DNA of 64,000 bases from Nitrosomonas sp. Is35 (GTDB taxonomy: Bacteria > Pseudomonadota > Gammaproteobacteria > Burkholderiales > Nitrosomonadaceae): positions 682,001-746,000 of the forward strand of contig NZ_JAWJZH010000001.1 of the NCBI RefSeq assembly GCF_033063295.1, written 5' to 3'. The notes below the pieces were generated by a model. It worked only from the letters and a program-made list of their open reading frames with translations. It searched no databases and was not told the DNA's origin. Of this stretch, positions 1 through 9,596 are shown in pieces. The stretch's first letter is position 1. Every line of letters starts with the position of its first letter. A program made the position numbers and the translations under genes.

Positions 1-2
1 AG

Positions 3-1892
3 GAACAAGCCGACCACTACCGTAATGACGACAAGCGGGTGATCAGTTCGGGAACATCCATGCTGTATTACGAAGAACCCTTGAATAATGCCGCCGGTGA
101 AAAGCTTTGGATAGAGACTTCCAAAGTGCCGCTGCTCAGTACCCAGGAGGAAATCATCGGCGTGCTCGGAATTTATCAGGATATTTCCAAGCAAAAGCAG
201 GCGAGTGACTCGATGCGCCTAGCGGCCGCGATTTATCAGTCGAGCAATGAGGCCATTATGGTCATGGATGAGAACAACCGGATTATTCAGGTTAATCCCG
301 CCTTTACCCGCATGACCGGCTACGAGATGGCGGATGTGCTGGGTAAAGATCCGGCCATGTTCCGCTCAAACCGGCACGATGAAGCCTTTTATCAGGAAAT
401 GAAGCGCAAGCTTCTGGATGAGAGCCATTGGCAGGGGGAAATCTGGGATCTGCGCAAGGATGGCTCGATTTATGCCAAATGGCTCAATATCAGTGTGATC
501 CGTCATCCATCCGGGCATGTTCATTATTACGTTTCGCAGTTTTCCGATATCACTGAGAAAAAGAAAAAAGACGAAATCATTCTGTTTCAAGCTAATTACG
601 ATCCATTAACCGGATTGCCCAACCGTAATTTGTTTAAGGAACTGCTGGATCAGGAAATCAAGAAGTCGCAGCGCGGCAAATCACCGTTGTCGTTATTACT
701 GATGGACTTGGATCATTTCAAGGATATCAACGATACGCTGGGGCATGACAAAGGGGATGAACTGCTGAGAGAAGTGGCTTCGCGCATTAAATCCTGTGCC
801 AGTAAAACCGATATCGTTGCCCGTTTGGGCGGGGATGAATTTGCGATTATTCTGTCGAAGTGCGGCGACAATAAGGCGGCGGAAACGATCGCGCAGCAGA
901 TTACACAGAAACTGAACAAACCTTTTAAACTCCGGCATAACCGGGCTGATCATTACATTTCCACCAGTATCGGTATCGTTTTTTATCCGCAAGACGGCGC
1001 CGACCGGAAAAGCCTGATGAAGCATGCGGACCAGGCGATGTACGCAGCGAAACTGGAAGGGCGTAACCGTTTTTGCTACTTCACCCCTTCCATGCAACAA
1101 GCGGCACATGAAAAAATGCTGTTGATGCAAGATTTGCGGCAGGCCATCGTCAAGAACGAACTGCGTGTTTATTATCAGCCGATCCTGGAGTTGTCCAGCG
1201 AACGCATCGTCAAGGCCGAAGCGCTGCTGCGCTGGAATCATTCGAAACGAGGCATGATCAGTCCGGCTATCTTCATCCCGCTGGCGGAGGAAAGTGGTCT
1301 CATCCTGGAAATCGGCGAAATGGTATTCCGGGAATCGATCGATCTAATCGATCAATGGCGGAAAAGGCTGGGTTATATCATACAAATCAGTGTGAATATT
1401 TCGCCGGTTCAGTTCAAACACATGAACGATTACCGCTGGCTCGACAGTCTGATCCAGCTGGGACTGCCCGGCGACTGCATCAACGTGGAAATTACCGAAG
1501 GCTTGTTGTTAAAGGATTCCGCCGTGGTGCAGCAGAATTTGCTGGAACTTCGCAATAATGGTATTGAAGTCTCCATCGATGATTTCGGCACCGGGTTTTC
1601 CTCGTTATCTTATCTGAAAAAATTCGATATCGATTTTCTTAAAATCGACTACTCCTTTGTGCATCAGTTAATGGGCAATGCAACCGACCGTGCGCTGGTG
1701 GAGGCTATCATCGTCATGGCGCATAAACTGGATATCAAAACCATCGCGGAAGGAGTTGAAACCGAAGCGCAGCAGGATCTGCTGACGCATTTCGGCTGCG
1801 ATTATGTGCAGGGCTTTCTTTATTCGGTCCCGGTTCCCCAGCAAGAATTTGAACAATTATTGATCGACCAGGAAAACCGCAAAAAAGCGTAA
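3..1892 (+). CDS. PAS-GGDEF-EAL cyclic-di-GMP signalling protein (5' end outside window)
   Basis: The reading frame is open back to the first bases of the window, and the residues before the first possible start (GTG at 39) continue a PAS fold. The true start is therefore upstream and this copy is partial. Seen here: the end of one PAS domain, a complete second PAS domain, a GGDEF domain with an intact RLGGDEF motif, and an EAL domain with EALLRW and DDFGTGFSS motifs. Both catalytic signatures look intact, so the protein could make and degrade c-di-GMP. By family knowledge it would be a sensor-controlled regulator of attachment or motility. No transmembrane segment is visible in this part. 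It converges on the methyltransferase gene, with a 33-base gap holding no clear terminator. Confidence 0.93.
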   Translation, partial: EQADHYRNDDKRVISSGTSMLYYEEPLNNAAGEKLWIETSKVPLLSTQEEIIGVLGIYQDISKQKQASDSMRLAAAIYQSSNEAIMVMDENNRIIQVNPAFTRMTGYEMADVLGKDPAMFRSNRHDEAFYQEMKRKLLDESHWQGEIWDLRKDGSIYAKWLNISVIRHPSGHVHYYVSQFSDITEKKKKDEIILFQANYDPLTGLPNRNLFKELLDQEIKKSQRGKSPLSLLLMDLDHFKDINDTLGHDKGDELLREVASRIKSCASKTDIVARLGGDEFAIILSKCGDNKAAETIAQQITQKLNKPFKLRHNRADHYISTSIGIVFYPQDGADRKSLMKHADQAMYAAKLEGRNRFCYFTPSMQQAAHEKMLLMQDLRQAIVKNELRVYYQPILELSSERIVKAEALLRWNHSKRGMISPAIFIPLAEESGLILEIGEMVFRESIDLIDQWRKRLGYIIQISVNISPVQFKHMNDYRWLDSLIQLGLPGDCINVEITEGLLLKDSAVVQQNLLELRNNGIEVSIDDFGTGFSSLSYLKKFDIDFLKIDYSFVHQLMGNATDRALVEAIIVMAHKLDIKTIAEGVETEAQQDLLTHFGCDYVQGFLYSVPVPQQEFEQLLIDQENRKKA

Positions 1893-1925
1893 GTTGACCA
1901 GCAATTCTGACGGTCTGCCGCAATG

Positions 1926-2615
1926 TCACCGCGCGAATGTTTTCAGCAGAACCGTGCTTTCCTCCAAGCGGCTGACTCCGCGCTCCCGGAAACGCGGATT
2001 TTGTGCCAGCACATTGTGCTGCGACAGCAGGGTAATTCCGGCATGCGCCCGGAACAGCGTGGTTACTTCATGCAAGGATACCGCAAAGGGCGGGCCGTTC
2101 ATTTCATACTGCGGATAGTCGAGTGTGATGAGCAGGATTTGCGTATTTGCCGGAACAATCCGCAGAAGATGCTCCACATAACGTTTACGCAGATCGGGCG
2201 GTAACGCGATGAACGCGGCGCGGTCGTATACGGCGCTGACATTGCACATGTCTTCTGTACTCAGATCGAAAAAATCGCCGCACAAAATAGCGATATCATC
2301 CGCTTCCCAGCGCGTGAAGCGGCCATGCGCATGGCTCTGGGCTGTCAAAGCGTTTTCGCTGAAAAATGCCTGCGCCGCCGTGGCGCTTAACTCGACACCC
2401 CGCACCGCATGTCCCTGTTGACGCAGCCACAGCATATCCTGACTCTTGCCGCACAGCGGCACGAAGACGGTACTGTCACGACTCAATTGCAACGTGTGCC
2501 AGAACTCAAGCAAATACGGATTGGTCCCGTTCTGATGAAAACCGGTGTCATTCCGCTCCCACCGTTCCAGCCAATATGTTTTTCTGCTGTGTTCTTGCGG
2601 ATTATCGTCAATCAT
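1926..2615 (-). CDS. tpm: Thiopurine S-methyltransferase family SAM-dependent methyltransferase
   Basis: This 229-residue protein has TPMT family features: an N-terminal [15 protein letters not shown] stretch, the SAM-binding [14 protein letters not shown] segment and a later [12 protein letters not shown] segment. Family members transfer methyl groups from SAM to thiopurines and, in some bacteria, to selenium or tellurium compounds. The natural substrate is usually unknown. I chose the ATG at 2615 because it overlaps the carboxylase stop as ATGA, a translational-coupling arrangement, although the frame extends 21 codons further upstream. It is the last gene of the riboswitch-led operon. A link to guanidine catabolism is only suggested by position. 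Confidence 0.85.
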   Translation of the reverse strand: MIDDNPQEHSRKTYWLERWERNDTGFHQNGTNPYLLEFWHTLQLSRDSTVFVPLCGKSQDMLWLRQQGHAVRGVELSATAAQAFFSENALTAQSHAHGRFTRWEADDIAILCGDFFDLSTEDMCNVSAVYDRAAFIALPPDLRKRYVEHLLRIVPANTQILLITLDYPQYEMNGPPFAVSLHEVTTLFRAHAGITLLSQHNVLAQNPRFRERGVSRLEESTVLLKTFAR

Positions 2616-5600
2616 GGCGCAGTCTTCTTCAGTGCGGCGAGCAATTGCCCGGCGGAGACACCATCCCCCTGGCGGCACAGAATGCGTTCGACGGTGCCGC
2701 TGAGCGGAGCTTCCACGGCAATTTCCATTTTCATCGCTTCGATGACGATCAACACATCACCAGCCTTAACCTGCTGGCCTTCCTGGGCCAGTATTTTCCA
2801 CACGGTGCCGGTGACTGGCGAGGCGATGGCGTGACTGCCCTCGGGTAAATCCAGCTCGCTTTGCGCATCGGCTTCGTCGAGATCCGATTCGCTGGCGAAC
2901 TCCATTTGCCCGTTGATGCTCCAGCGCTCGCGCTCGGCTTCAAAGGCGGCTTGCTGCCGGGTTTTGAAGTCATGGATTGCCGCTTGGTTTTGTTGCAGAA
3001 ACAGGTGATGTTGCTGCAAACTGAACGTGGTTTCTTCAACGCGCAGTTGAAATTGCCCGCGGATAAAATCCTTGCGCAGTTTCAGCAGCTCGCTTTCGCT
3101 GACCGGATAAAAACGGATCTGGTCGAAGAAACGCAGCAGCCAAGGTTTGCCATCTTTAAAGTCGGCGGTTTGACGGTAGCGGTTCCACACTGGCAGCGTG
3201 CGTCCGACGAATTGATAACCGCCCGGGCCTTCCATGCCGTAAATGCACAAATACGCGCCGCCGATACCCACGGCATTTTCCGGCGTCCAGGTGCGCGCCG
3301 GATTGTACTTGGTGGTGACCAGGCGATGCCGCGGATCGGCCGGTATCGCGACCGGCGCGCCCAAATACACATCGCCCAAGCCTAGAATCAAGTAACTGGC
3401 GTCAAACACGATCCGATGCACCGCTTCGATACTATCCAGTCCATTGATACGGCGGATGAATTCGATATTGCTCGGACACCACGGCGCATCGTTGCGCACC
3501 GATTGCATGTATTTCTCGATCGCCAAGCGTGTCGCCGCATCGTCCCAAGATAGCGGCAGGTGCACAATACGCGATGGCACCGACATGCTGGCGCTGTCCG
3601 GCAGCGATTGTTCCGCGGCGAGCAAGGTTTGCAGCAGGCTGTCGCGCGGCAGAATTTGCGCGTCGAAATGAATTTGCAGCGAACGGATTCCCGGCGTCAG
3701 ATCGATAATGCCGGGCAAATTGGCGTGTTGCAGCCATTCCATCAAGGCATGCGCGCGAAAACGCAAATCCAGATCGAGCACCATCGGGCCATATTCCACC
3801 AGCAAGTTACGATCGCCGGATTGGCGGTACGTCACTGCCATTTGCTGCGGGCTTTCCGCGATCTGATGCAGAATCGGGCTCGGCAACGTTGCAATCGCAC
3901 CGCTGGATGCTAATGCGGGCGGCGAACGCAACAACCGGATCGATTCGTTCTGCTGTTTTTCCAGCGTTTGTGCTTGTTCCATGGTCAGCGGGCGGAAACG
4001 GATCTGGTCGCCCGGTCTGAGTTGTCCGACCTTCCATAATTCAGCATGAGCCACGGTTACGGGACAAACGAAACCGCCCAGACTCGGGCCGTCCGGCCCC
4101 AGAATGATCGGCATGTCGCCGGTAAAATCGACCGCGCCGATGGCGTACGCCGTATCGTGAATATTAGACGGATGCAAACCGGCCTCGCCGCCGTCGCTAC
4201 GCGCCCACTGCGGTTTCGGGCCGAGCAAGCGCACACCGGTGCGGCTGGAATTGTGATGCACTTTCCAATCCGTGTTGAAGAACGTTTCAATATCCGCATC
4301 AGTGAAAAAATCGGGCGCGGCGTGCGGGCCGTACAACACACCGATTTCCCATTGATGCGTGTAGCAAGGGATCAATTCCGCTGCCAGCACGGTTTGCGCC
4401 GGTTCATATTCCGCCGCGATGTGCAGCACATCGCCCGCCCGCAGCGCACGCCCGGCATGGCCGCCGAATTGCCCTAGCGTGAAAGTCGATTTGCTGCCCA
4501 GATAATCCGGGACTTGAAATCCGCCTTGCATCGCGAGGTATGCCCGGCAACCCTGATTCTTGATCTTGCCGAATTGCAGAATGGCTCCGGCTTTGATTTC
4601 GTGCGATTGCCATAAGGGCAGCGGCTCGCTGTCCAGATAGACTTCGATCGTTGCGCCGGTCACGGCGATGAGGCAATCGCTGTTGAAACGCAACGTTGGG
4701 CCGGTCAATGTGATTTCCAGCGCTGCTTTGTCTGTGGAATTATTAACCAGCCGGTTGGCCAAGCGGAAAGCGAGCGCATCCATCGGCCCGGAGGGCGGCA
4801 CACCGATTTGCCAGTAGCCGAGCCGTCCGGGGTAATCCTGCACAGTGGTTTGCACGCCAGGGACTAAAACGTCCAAGGTATGCGCGCGATAGTGAAATCC
4901 ATTGAGAAAGCCGGTGGTGTATTGCCCGTTGCGAAATTGCACGCTGCCGAGAATTTGCTGCAAGTAATCCAGATTGGTTTCGATGCCTTGCAACGAACTG
5001 CTTTCCAATGCAGCCTGCAACCGTGCGATGGCTTTTTCCCGGTCCGGCGCGTGCACAATGATCTTCGCCAGCATCGGATCGTAAAACGCGGATACATCGA
5101 TGCCGCGCTCGACCCAGGTTTCAACGCGCGCCGCTGCGGGAAATTCCGCCGCCGTGAGTGTGCCGCTGGAAGGTTGAAAGTCTTTGGCCGGATTTTCGGC
5201 GTAAACCCGCGCCTGAATCGATACGCCACGGGGTTCGATGGTGAAGGAATCGAGCGGCGGCAAATCGCCCGCAGCTTGCCGTACCATCCATTCCACCAGG
5301 TCAATGCCGGTCACTTCCTCGGTCACGCCATGTTCCACCTGCAAGCGCGTGTTGACCTCGAGAAAATAGAATTGGCCATTGGCGGCGTCAAAAATATATT
5401 CCACCGTGCCAGCGGATTGATAATTGACCGCTTTGCCGAGACGCACCGCCGTGTCCAGCAATGCTTGGCGCAGTGGCGGTGCGAGATGGGGCGCGGGTGT
5501 TTCCTCGATGACTTTCTGGTTGCGCCGTTGCATGGAACAGTCGCGTTCGCCCAATGCGACGACTTGGCCGTTACCGTCGCCGAAGATTTGTACTTCGATG

Positions 5601-6220
5601 TGGCGTGCCTGATCGACAAATTTTTCCAGAAACAAACCGGCATCCTTGAAATTATTTTGCGCGAGATTCTTGACCGATTCATAAGCACCGCTCAGTTCAT
5701 CCTGGTTCCAGCACAAACGCATGCCGATACCGCCGCCACCGGCGGTGCTTTTCAGCATCACCGGATAGCCGATGTGCTTGGCTTGATGGCAGGCGTCGTC
5801 GAGATTCGCCAGCAAACCGGTGCCAGGCAGCAGCGGTACCTGATTTTCGAGCGCCAGCGCACGGGCTGTGTGTTTCAGGCCGAACGCGCGCATTTGCTGC
5901 GGTGTCGGACCGATGAAACAAATGCCGTGCGCCGCGCATTGCCCGGCAAAATCGGCGTTTTCGCTGAGAAACCCGTAACCGGGATGAATGGCCTGCGCGC
6001 CGGATTGCTGCGCGATGGCCAGGATCTTATCGGTGCGCAGGTAACTGTCGGCCGCGATACCGTCACCGATGCAATAAGCTTCATCGGCCTCATTGACATG
6101 CCGCGATAATGCATCGGCTTCGGTGTATACCGCGATGCTGGTGACGTTCATGCGGCGCAGCGTGCGGATGATGCGGCAAGCAATGGCGCCACGGTTGGCG
6201 ATGAGCACTTTATTGAACAT
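2612..6220 (-). CDS. uca: Biotin-dependent guanidine/urea carboxylase
   Basis: The 1,202-residue protein has the full urea carboxylase layout. A biotin carboxylase domain covers about residues 1-450 (starting [16 protein letters not shown]). A carboxyltransferase region follows, with the KipA/AHS2-like part from about 455 ([18 protein letters not shown]) and the KipI/AHS1-like part around 800-1000 ([13 protein letters not shown]). The C-terminal biotin carrier domain has EAMKMEI, with the biotinyl lysine at about 1164. The family carboxylates urea to allophanate or guanidine to carboxyguanidine using ATP and bicarbonate. Two DUF1989 genes and a guanidine-I riboswitch upstream point to guanidine as the substrate here. 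No allophanate hydrolase domain is fused to it, and none lies nearby. Confidence 0.95.
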   Translation of the reverse strand: MFNKVLIANRGAIACRIIRTLRRMNVTSIAVYTEADALSRHVNEADEAYCIGDGIAADSYLRTDKILAIAQQSGAQAIHPGYGFLSENADFAGQCAAHGICFIGPTPQQMRAFGLKHTARALALENQVPLLPGTGLLANLDDACHQAKHIGYPVMLKSTAGGGGIGMRLCWNQDELSGAYESVKNLAQNNFKDAGLFLEKFVDQARHIEVQIFGDGNGQVVALGERDCSMQRRNQKVIEETPAPHLAPPLRQALLDTAVRLGKAVNYQSAGTVEYIFDAANGQFYFLEVNTRLQVEHGVTEEVTGIDLVEWMVRQAAGDLPPLDSFTIEPRGVSIQARVYAENPAKDFQPSSGTLTAAEFPAAARVETWVERGIDVSAFYDPMLAKIIVHAPDREKAIARLQAALESSSLQGIETNLDYLQQILGSVQFRNGQYTTGFLNGFHYRAHTLDVLVPGVQTTVQDYPGRLGYWQIGVPPSGPMDALAFRLANRLVNNSTDKAALEITLTGPTLRFNSDCLIAVTGATIEVYLDSEPLPLWQSHEIKAGAILQFGKIKNQGCRAYLAMQGGFQVPDYLGSKSTFTLGQFGGHAGRALRAGDVLHIAAEYEPAQTVLAAELIPCYTHQWEIGVLYGPHAAPDFFTDADIETFFNTDWKVHHNSSRTGVRLLGPKPQWARSDGGEAGLHPSNIHDTAYAIGAVDFTGDMPIILGPDGPSLGGFVCPVTVAHAELWKVGQLRPGDQIRFRPLTMEQAQTLEKQQNESIRLLRSPPALASSGAIATLPSPILHQIAESPQQMAVTYRQSGDRNLLVEYGPMVLDLDLRFRAHALMEWLQHANLPGIIDLTPGIRSLQIHFDAQILPRDSLLQTLLAAEQSLPDSASMSVPSRIVHLPLSWDDAATRLAIEKYMQSVRNDAPWCPSNIEFIRRINGLDSIEAVHRIVFDASYLILGLGDVYLGAPVAIPADPRHRLVTTKYNPARTWTPENAVGIGGAYLCIYGMEGPGGYQFVGRTLPVWNRYRQTADFKDGKPWLLRFFDQIRFYPVSESELLKLRKDFIRGQFQLRVEETTFSLQQHHLFLQQNQAAIHDFKTRQQAAFEAERERWSINGQMEFASESDLDEADAQSELDLPEGSHAIASPVTGTVWKILAQEGQQVKAGDVLIVIEAMKMEIAVEAPLSGTVERILCRQGDGVSAGQLLAALKKTAP

Positions 6221-6247
6221 ACGATCCTCCGGAATCTGAAACTGACG

Positions 6248-6907
6248 TTAATCCCAAATCAGTAAACGTATCGGTGTCGGATTATAGGCATTGCACGGAT
6301 TGTTCAGCTGCGGACAATTCGAGATCAATACCACGACATCCATTTCCGCGCGCATTTCGACATACTTGCCGGGGGCCGAAACACCATCGGCAAACTCCAA
6401 TTCGCCCGTTTCCGTGACCGGCACGTTCATGAAGAAGTTGATGTTGCTGGGCAGGTCGCGTTTACTCATGCCCAATTGCTGGCACAGCGGATCATGCGCC
6501 AGGGCGTGCAGAAAATTGTCGCGACAACTGTGCATCGGTAATTTTTCCAAGGCATAGCGCACGGTGTTGCTTTCCGCCGCGCAAGCGCCGCCCAATGTGT
6601 CGTGCCGCCCGCAGGTATCGGCGGTGATGGTCAGCATGACATTGCCGGAATTGGAATACAGCTTGCTGCCGGAAGTCAGGTATAGTTTATTCTGTCGGCT
6701 GACGGTATCGGTTGCGCTGTAGCGTTCTTGCGCGTCGTGCGCGTTATAGAACAGCGTGTCGACCGCTTGGTTGCCTTCTAGATCGACAATACGGAAGGTT
6801 TGTCCGTGTTTGATTCCTTTGACCCACGGTTCACCGGCCGGGCAGATTTCATTGATCACCGCATGGCTGGGATCGAGATGGCTTACAAATAGAGTAGAGG
6901 TATTCAT
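6248..6907 (-). CDS. cgdB: DUF1989 protein, probable carboxyguanidine deiminase subunit (urea carboxylase-associated protein 2)
   Basis: This 219-residue DUF1989 protein belongs to the family long annotated as urea carboxylase-associated protein. Members of this pair have been shown in other bacteria to form a carboxyguanidine deiminase that converts carboxyguanidine to allophanate and ammonia. Typical features are [16 protein letters not shown] near the N-terminus, [17 protein letters not shown] with conserved Cys and His, and [10 protein letters not shown]. Its start overlaps the stop of the preceding DUF1989 gene by four bases, and it ends 27 bases before the carboxylase. Which of the two genes should be called A or B is by order only. 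Confidence 0.87.
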   Translation of the reverse strand: MNTSTLFVSHLDPSHAVINEICPAGEPWVKGIKHGQTFRIVDLEGNQAVDTLFYNAHDAQERYSATDTVSRQNKLYLTSGSKLYSNSGNVMLTITADTCGRHDTLGGACAAESNTVRYALEKLPMHSCRDNFLHALAHDPLCQQLGMSKRDLPSNINFFMNVPVTETGELEFADGVSAPGKYVEMRAEMDVVVLISNCPQLNNPCNAYNPTPIRLLIWD

Positions 6908-7629
6908 TTTTCACCCTCGCAATAAAAGTGTTGCGCGTTCTGCAGTGCGCGGATATTTTCGGCGATATGCAGGCATTCGTTGGTTGCATCCGCTGGCGTA
7001 TCAAACAGTTCCAGATTGACCGCGCCGGGCTGATACGGCTTTCCCGGATCGAGCGGATGCGGTGCGGCGGACAATATCATCAAGGTATTCATGACAAAAC
7101 TGAGGTCGACATAATCGCCCGCTTTGCTGTGATTGACGTGATATTGAAGTTCTCCCATGTGATCGGCGGTCACTTTGCTGAAAAAATTGATGTTGGCGAC
7201 GACATCGCGCATGCCCAGCCCCCATTTCCCCAGTTCGATCAGCATGCCGTCCAGGCCGCTGCGGAACATTTGATTACGGTGCTCCTGATAACGTGCGGTG
7301 CCGTATTTTTGCTGGATCAGATTGGCATCGCTCAAGCCGCATACGGTGTCGTTCCAACCGGCGGTATCGGCTGTGATGCAACAAAATATCCGTCCCATAT
7401 CGGAATGGCACGCATGGCCTTTGGTGAGGCGGAAAGTATGCTGCGATTTCAGGGTGTCGGCCATGTTGTAGCGCTCCAGCTTTTCTTCCTGATTGAAGAA
7501 TAGCACAGCAGCATTCGCGCCTCCGCTGACATCGGTGAGACGCAGCGTGGTGCCGCGCCGTAGTACCCCGGACCAATGGCATCCGCCTGGAATGAGTTGT
7601 TGCCAGATGGGTTTATTGTGTTGATTCAT
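6904..7629 (-). CDS. cgdA: DUF1989 protein, probable carboxyguanidine deiminase subunit (urea carboxylase-associated protein 1)
   Basis: This is the second DUF1989 protein of the operon, 241 residues. It shares the pattern of its neighbour: [15 protein letters not shown] with conserved Cys, [11 protein letters not shown], and [23 protein letters not shown]. It is paralogous to the next gene, consistent with a two-subunit enzyme. Family knowledge places it as the partner subunit of carboxyguanidine deiminase, acting between the guanidine carboxylase and allophanate hydrolase steps. It starts 13 bases after the permease stop and overlaps the next gene by ATGA, so the three genes are almost certainly cotranscribed. 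Confidence 0.87.
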   Translation of the reverse strand: MNQHNKPIWQQLIPGGCHWSGVLRRGTTLRLTDVSGGANAAVLFFNQEEKLERYNMADTLKSQHTFRLTKGHACHSDMGRIFCCITADTAGWNDTVCGLSDANLIQQKYGTARYQEHRNQMFRSGLDGMLIELGKWGLGMRDVVANINFFSKVTADHMGELQYHVNHSKAGDYVDLSFVMNTLMILSAAPHPLDPGKPYQPGAVNLELFDTPADATNECLHIAENIRALQNAQHFYCEGEK

Positions 7630-7642
7630 GATGAATTCCTCA

Positions 7643-9091
7643 TTAAAAATGGGTTGACTTGCTGGGCATCCATTTTTTGCACAGGATGTACAGTGTGGTG
7701 CAAGTTAAAATACATCCCAGTACCAGCGGCGTCGCCCATAACTGCCACCACGGCGCATCCGCGGAGATGGCATAAGGGCGCGGCCAGGCGATGTTGATGA
7801 GCTCAAACAATGACCAGATGAATGCCAGAATATTGATGACTAATCCCCATGCACCCAGTTTTAATTCGCCCAGCGCGGGATTCCACCGCCCTGTGAGCCG
7901 GGCAAACAAGGCAAAGCCGGTGGTGAACGTGAACATGGCGTATAAACCGCCGGTACCGAACGCGATGATAGTGGCCACGGCATCGTCATTGAGTCCGAAG
8001 ATCAATCCGCAACCCGCCAGAAGAACGGTAAAGAGAATCGCATTGCGTGGCGTTTTGCTCACCGTGACTTGACTCAATACCGCTGGCATATTGCCTTCGC
8101 GCGCCATGGAAAAAACAATGCGCGAGGTGTATTTGACCATGGACGCGCCGCAGGCCAGGAAAGCCGTCATCACGATGGCCAGAAACGGTTTTTCAAACCA
8201 ATCGCCGATGCTGCTGGCTATCAAGGGAGTGACCGGATCGGCGGTATGGCTGGAATTTCTCAAGGTGTCGTGTTCAAAGGCCAGAATCAGCGCGGCTGAA
8301 TTGAACAAAACGACTGTGCCGACGACGAGTAGCGACATGAAAATGGCACGGGGCACCATGCGTTTCGGTTGATGCGTTTCTTCCGCTGTGGTGGAGCAGG
8401 CGTCAAAACCGATGAAAGCCCAACCGGCAATGGCCAACGCGGCCAGAAAAGCAGCCATTTCGCTGGGGGCTGTGCCGGTGCCCATGTGCTGGAACAATTC
8501 CAAGACAGGATGCTGGCGGAAGAAAAAAAATAATAGCAGCGCTACGCCGAATGACCCGGCGACTTCCGCGTAAACACCCAGTTTGATCACCAGATTGAAA
8601 ATACTGACCGGAGCCAAATTGAGGAATGTGCAAAGCAGCAGAAAAAGAGCACCCCACAGCACCATCAAACCGCCGCCAGTACCGGGCGATCCGCAAAAAG
8701 TGGCGAGCCAGAAGCCGCCGGTATACGCGGTCGTGGTGACCATGGCGATGGTGGAGCAAATATAAATCACACCGGCATATTGCCCGGCGATCGCGCCGCC
8801 GAGTTGCCGTGCCCATTTATAGGCGCCACCGGCAATCGGGAATTGTGATGACAGCTCCGCGTAAACAGTCGCCACCAGTAACTGCATGAGCAAGCAAACC
8901 GCCAGCGCTACAAACCAGCCGCCACCGGCGACCACCGTTTGCACACCGATGATGGCATACAGTCCGGCCACCGGTGAGACCACCGCGAAACCGAGCGTGA
9001 AACTGTGCCATACACTCATGCTGCGGCTAAGCGTATCGCTTGTCACAGGGGCATTTTGCGCAGCAGAGATTTGTTTTGTTGAACCTGACAT
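7643..9091 (-). CDS. APC superfamily permease, probable guanidine (or urea-compound) importer
   Basis: The 482-residue polytopic protein has about 12 hydrophobic segments and an amino acid-polyamine-organocation fold: SPVAGLYAIIG at the first helix, QFPIAGGAYKWARQLGG, then GWAFIGFDACSTTAEETHQPKRMVPRA. This subfamily is found with urea/guanidine carboxylase operons. I chose the ATG at 9091 because GGAGA lies seven bases upstream. An in-frame start at 9145 would begin inside the riboswitch leader. As first gene after the guanidine-I riboswitch it is the likely uptake system for the operon's substrate. Substrate specificity is inferred, not shown. Confidence 0.88.
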   Translation of the reverse strand: MSGSTKQISAAQNAPVTSDTLSRSMSVWHSFTLGFAVVSPVAGLYAIIGVQTVVAGGGWFVALAVCLLMQLLVATVYAELSSQFPIAGGAYKWARQLGGAIAGQYAGVIYICSTIAMVTTTAYTGGFWLATFCGSPGTGGGLMVLWGALFLLLCTFLNLAPVSIFNLVIKLGVYAEVAGSFGVALLLFFFFRQHPVLELFQHMGTGTAPSEMAAFLAALAIAGWAFIGFDACSTTAEETHQPKRMVPRAIFMSLLVVGTVVLFNSAALILAFEHDTLRNSSHTADPVTPLIASSIGDWFEKPFLAIVMTAFLACGASMVKYTSRIVFSMAREGNMPAVLSQVTVSKTPRNAILFTVLLAGCGLIFGLNDDAVATIIAFGTGGLYAMFTFTTGFALFARLTGRWNPALGELKLGAWGLVINILAFIWSLFELINIAWPRPYAISADAPWWQLWATPLVLGCILTCTTLYILCKKWMPSKSTHF

Positions 9092-9125
9092 AACCAGTCT
9101 CCATACCAAAGGGTTTTCCGGGATT

Positions 9126-9148
9126 GTAATGTACTTCGAGCACATTAC
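9126..9148 (-). promoter_or_regulatory. Hairpin between riboswitch aptamer and permease start, possible expression platform
   Basis: In the transcript a nine-pair stem (GUAAUGUGC with GUACAUUAC) encloses a UCGAA loop. It is flanked by CCGG/AAUC segments that could pair with the 3' CCGGGAGAUU of the aptamer (about 9152-9163), so this outer helix would compete with the aptamer fold. No U-tract follows, so a simple intrinsic terminator is not evident. Control could act on translation or through Rho. The stem is plain in the sequence; its switching role is inference. Confidence 0.5.
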
Positions 9149-9152
9149 GCTT

Positions 9153-9256
9153 AATCTCCCGGGCTTTTATCCCTCCGTGGAGCCTCGTTATCACGAGACC
9201 GGAAACTCTTGGACCTGACGCCGTTAACTGAACCGGCCGGAACCCTAGTTTCCCAT
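9153..9256 (-). promoter_or_regulatory. Guanidine-I riboswitch (ykkC class, subtype 1)
   Basis: On the minus strand the leader carries, in the right order, the conserved blocks of the ykkC/guanidine-I aptamer: CTAGGGTTCCGG (9237-9248), AGGTCCAAGAG (9206-9216), a CTCGT-gata-ACGAG hairpin, and ACGGAGGGATAAAAGCCC followed by GGGAGA (9155-9178). This class binds free guanidinium and turns genes on. It lies 62 bases before the permease start, so it should control the whole permease-DUF1989-DUF1989-carboxylase-methyltransferase operon. This is the strongest evidence that the operon handles guanidine. Confidence 0.93.
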
Positions 9257-9442
9257 TGCGCTACCGCTTTTTGAGTTGCTATGCCGCCAATCGTTCAATG
9301 GGCATTTTAGAAAGCGAATAACGGGTGGCATTTTAAGTTTGAATTTTGGAAAAAGCAATGGTTTTGGAGATTGAATTATTGCTTGTTTTGATATGTAAAT
9401 TGCAGAACTGGATTCCAGCGTCTTGTTGTTTTCATTCTGTAT

Positions 9443-9470
9443 TTGTGGGTCTAAATAAGCCTGATATGAT
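9443..9470 (+). promoter_or_regulatory. Possible sigma-70 promoter for the AT-rich orphan gene
   Basis: TTGTGG and TATGAT are separated by 16 bases, about 40 bases before the AAGGGG ribosome site at 9503. The -10 box matches five of six positions and the -35 box only three. The prediction rests on motif and spacing alone. Confidence 0.3.
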
Positions 9471-9513
9471 GGCAGTCAGATTGATCAATTAGCTTAAAAC
9501 ATAAGGGGATGAT

Positions 9514-9576
9514 ATGAACAATACCGTATTAGATTTCATTTGTGACGCATTATATTGCGTCATTTCCGACGTCTAA
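9514..9576 (+). CDS. Possible 20-residue peptide ORF upstream of the orphan gene
   Basis: An AAGGGG ribosome-binding motif sits five bases before an ATG that opens a 20-codon frame encoding MNNTVLDFICDALYCVISDV. The peptide is hydrophobic with two cysteines and matches no family I know. It ends 20 bases before the start of the next gene, so it could be a leader peptide, a small cassette gene or a chance ORF. The good ribosome site is the only reason to list it. Confidence 0.3.
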   Translation: MNNTVLDFICDALYCVISDV

Positions 9577-9596
9577 TTCTAGTTAAACGTCAACAC

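Noticed and set aside
4880..6109. 409-codon open frame on the plus strand
   Set aside because: It is antisense to the carboxylase, has no recognisable domain, and is a shadow of strong codon bias in the real gene.
2612..9091. Calling the operon urea degradation
   Set aside because: The carboxylase family name suggests urea, but the guanidine-I riboswitch and the DUF1989 pair point to guanidine. I kept urea only as an alternative substrate.
9126..9148. Hairpin in the riboswitch leader as a standard intrinsic terminator
   Set aside because: No U-tract follows the stem, so it is listed only as a possible expression platform.
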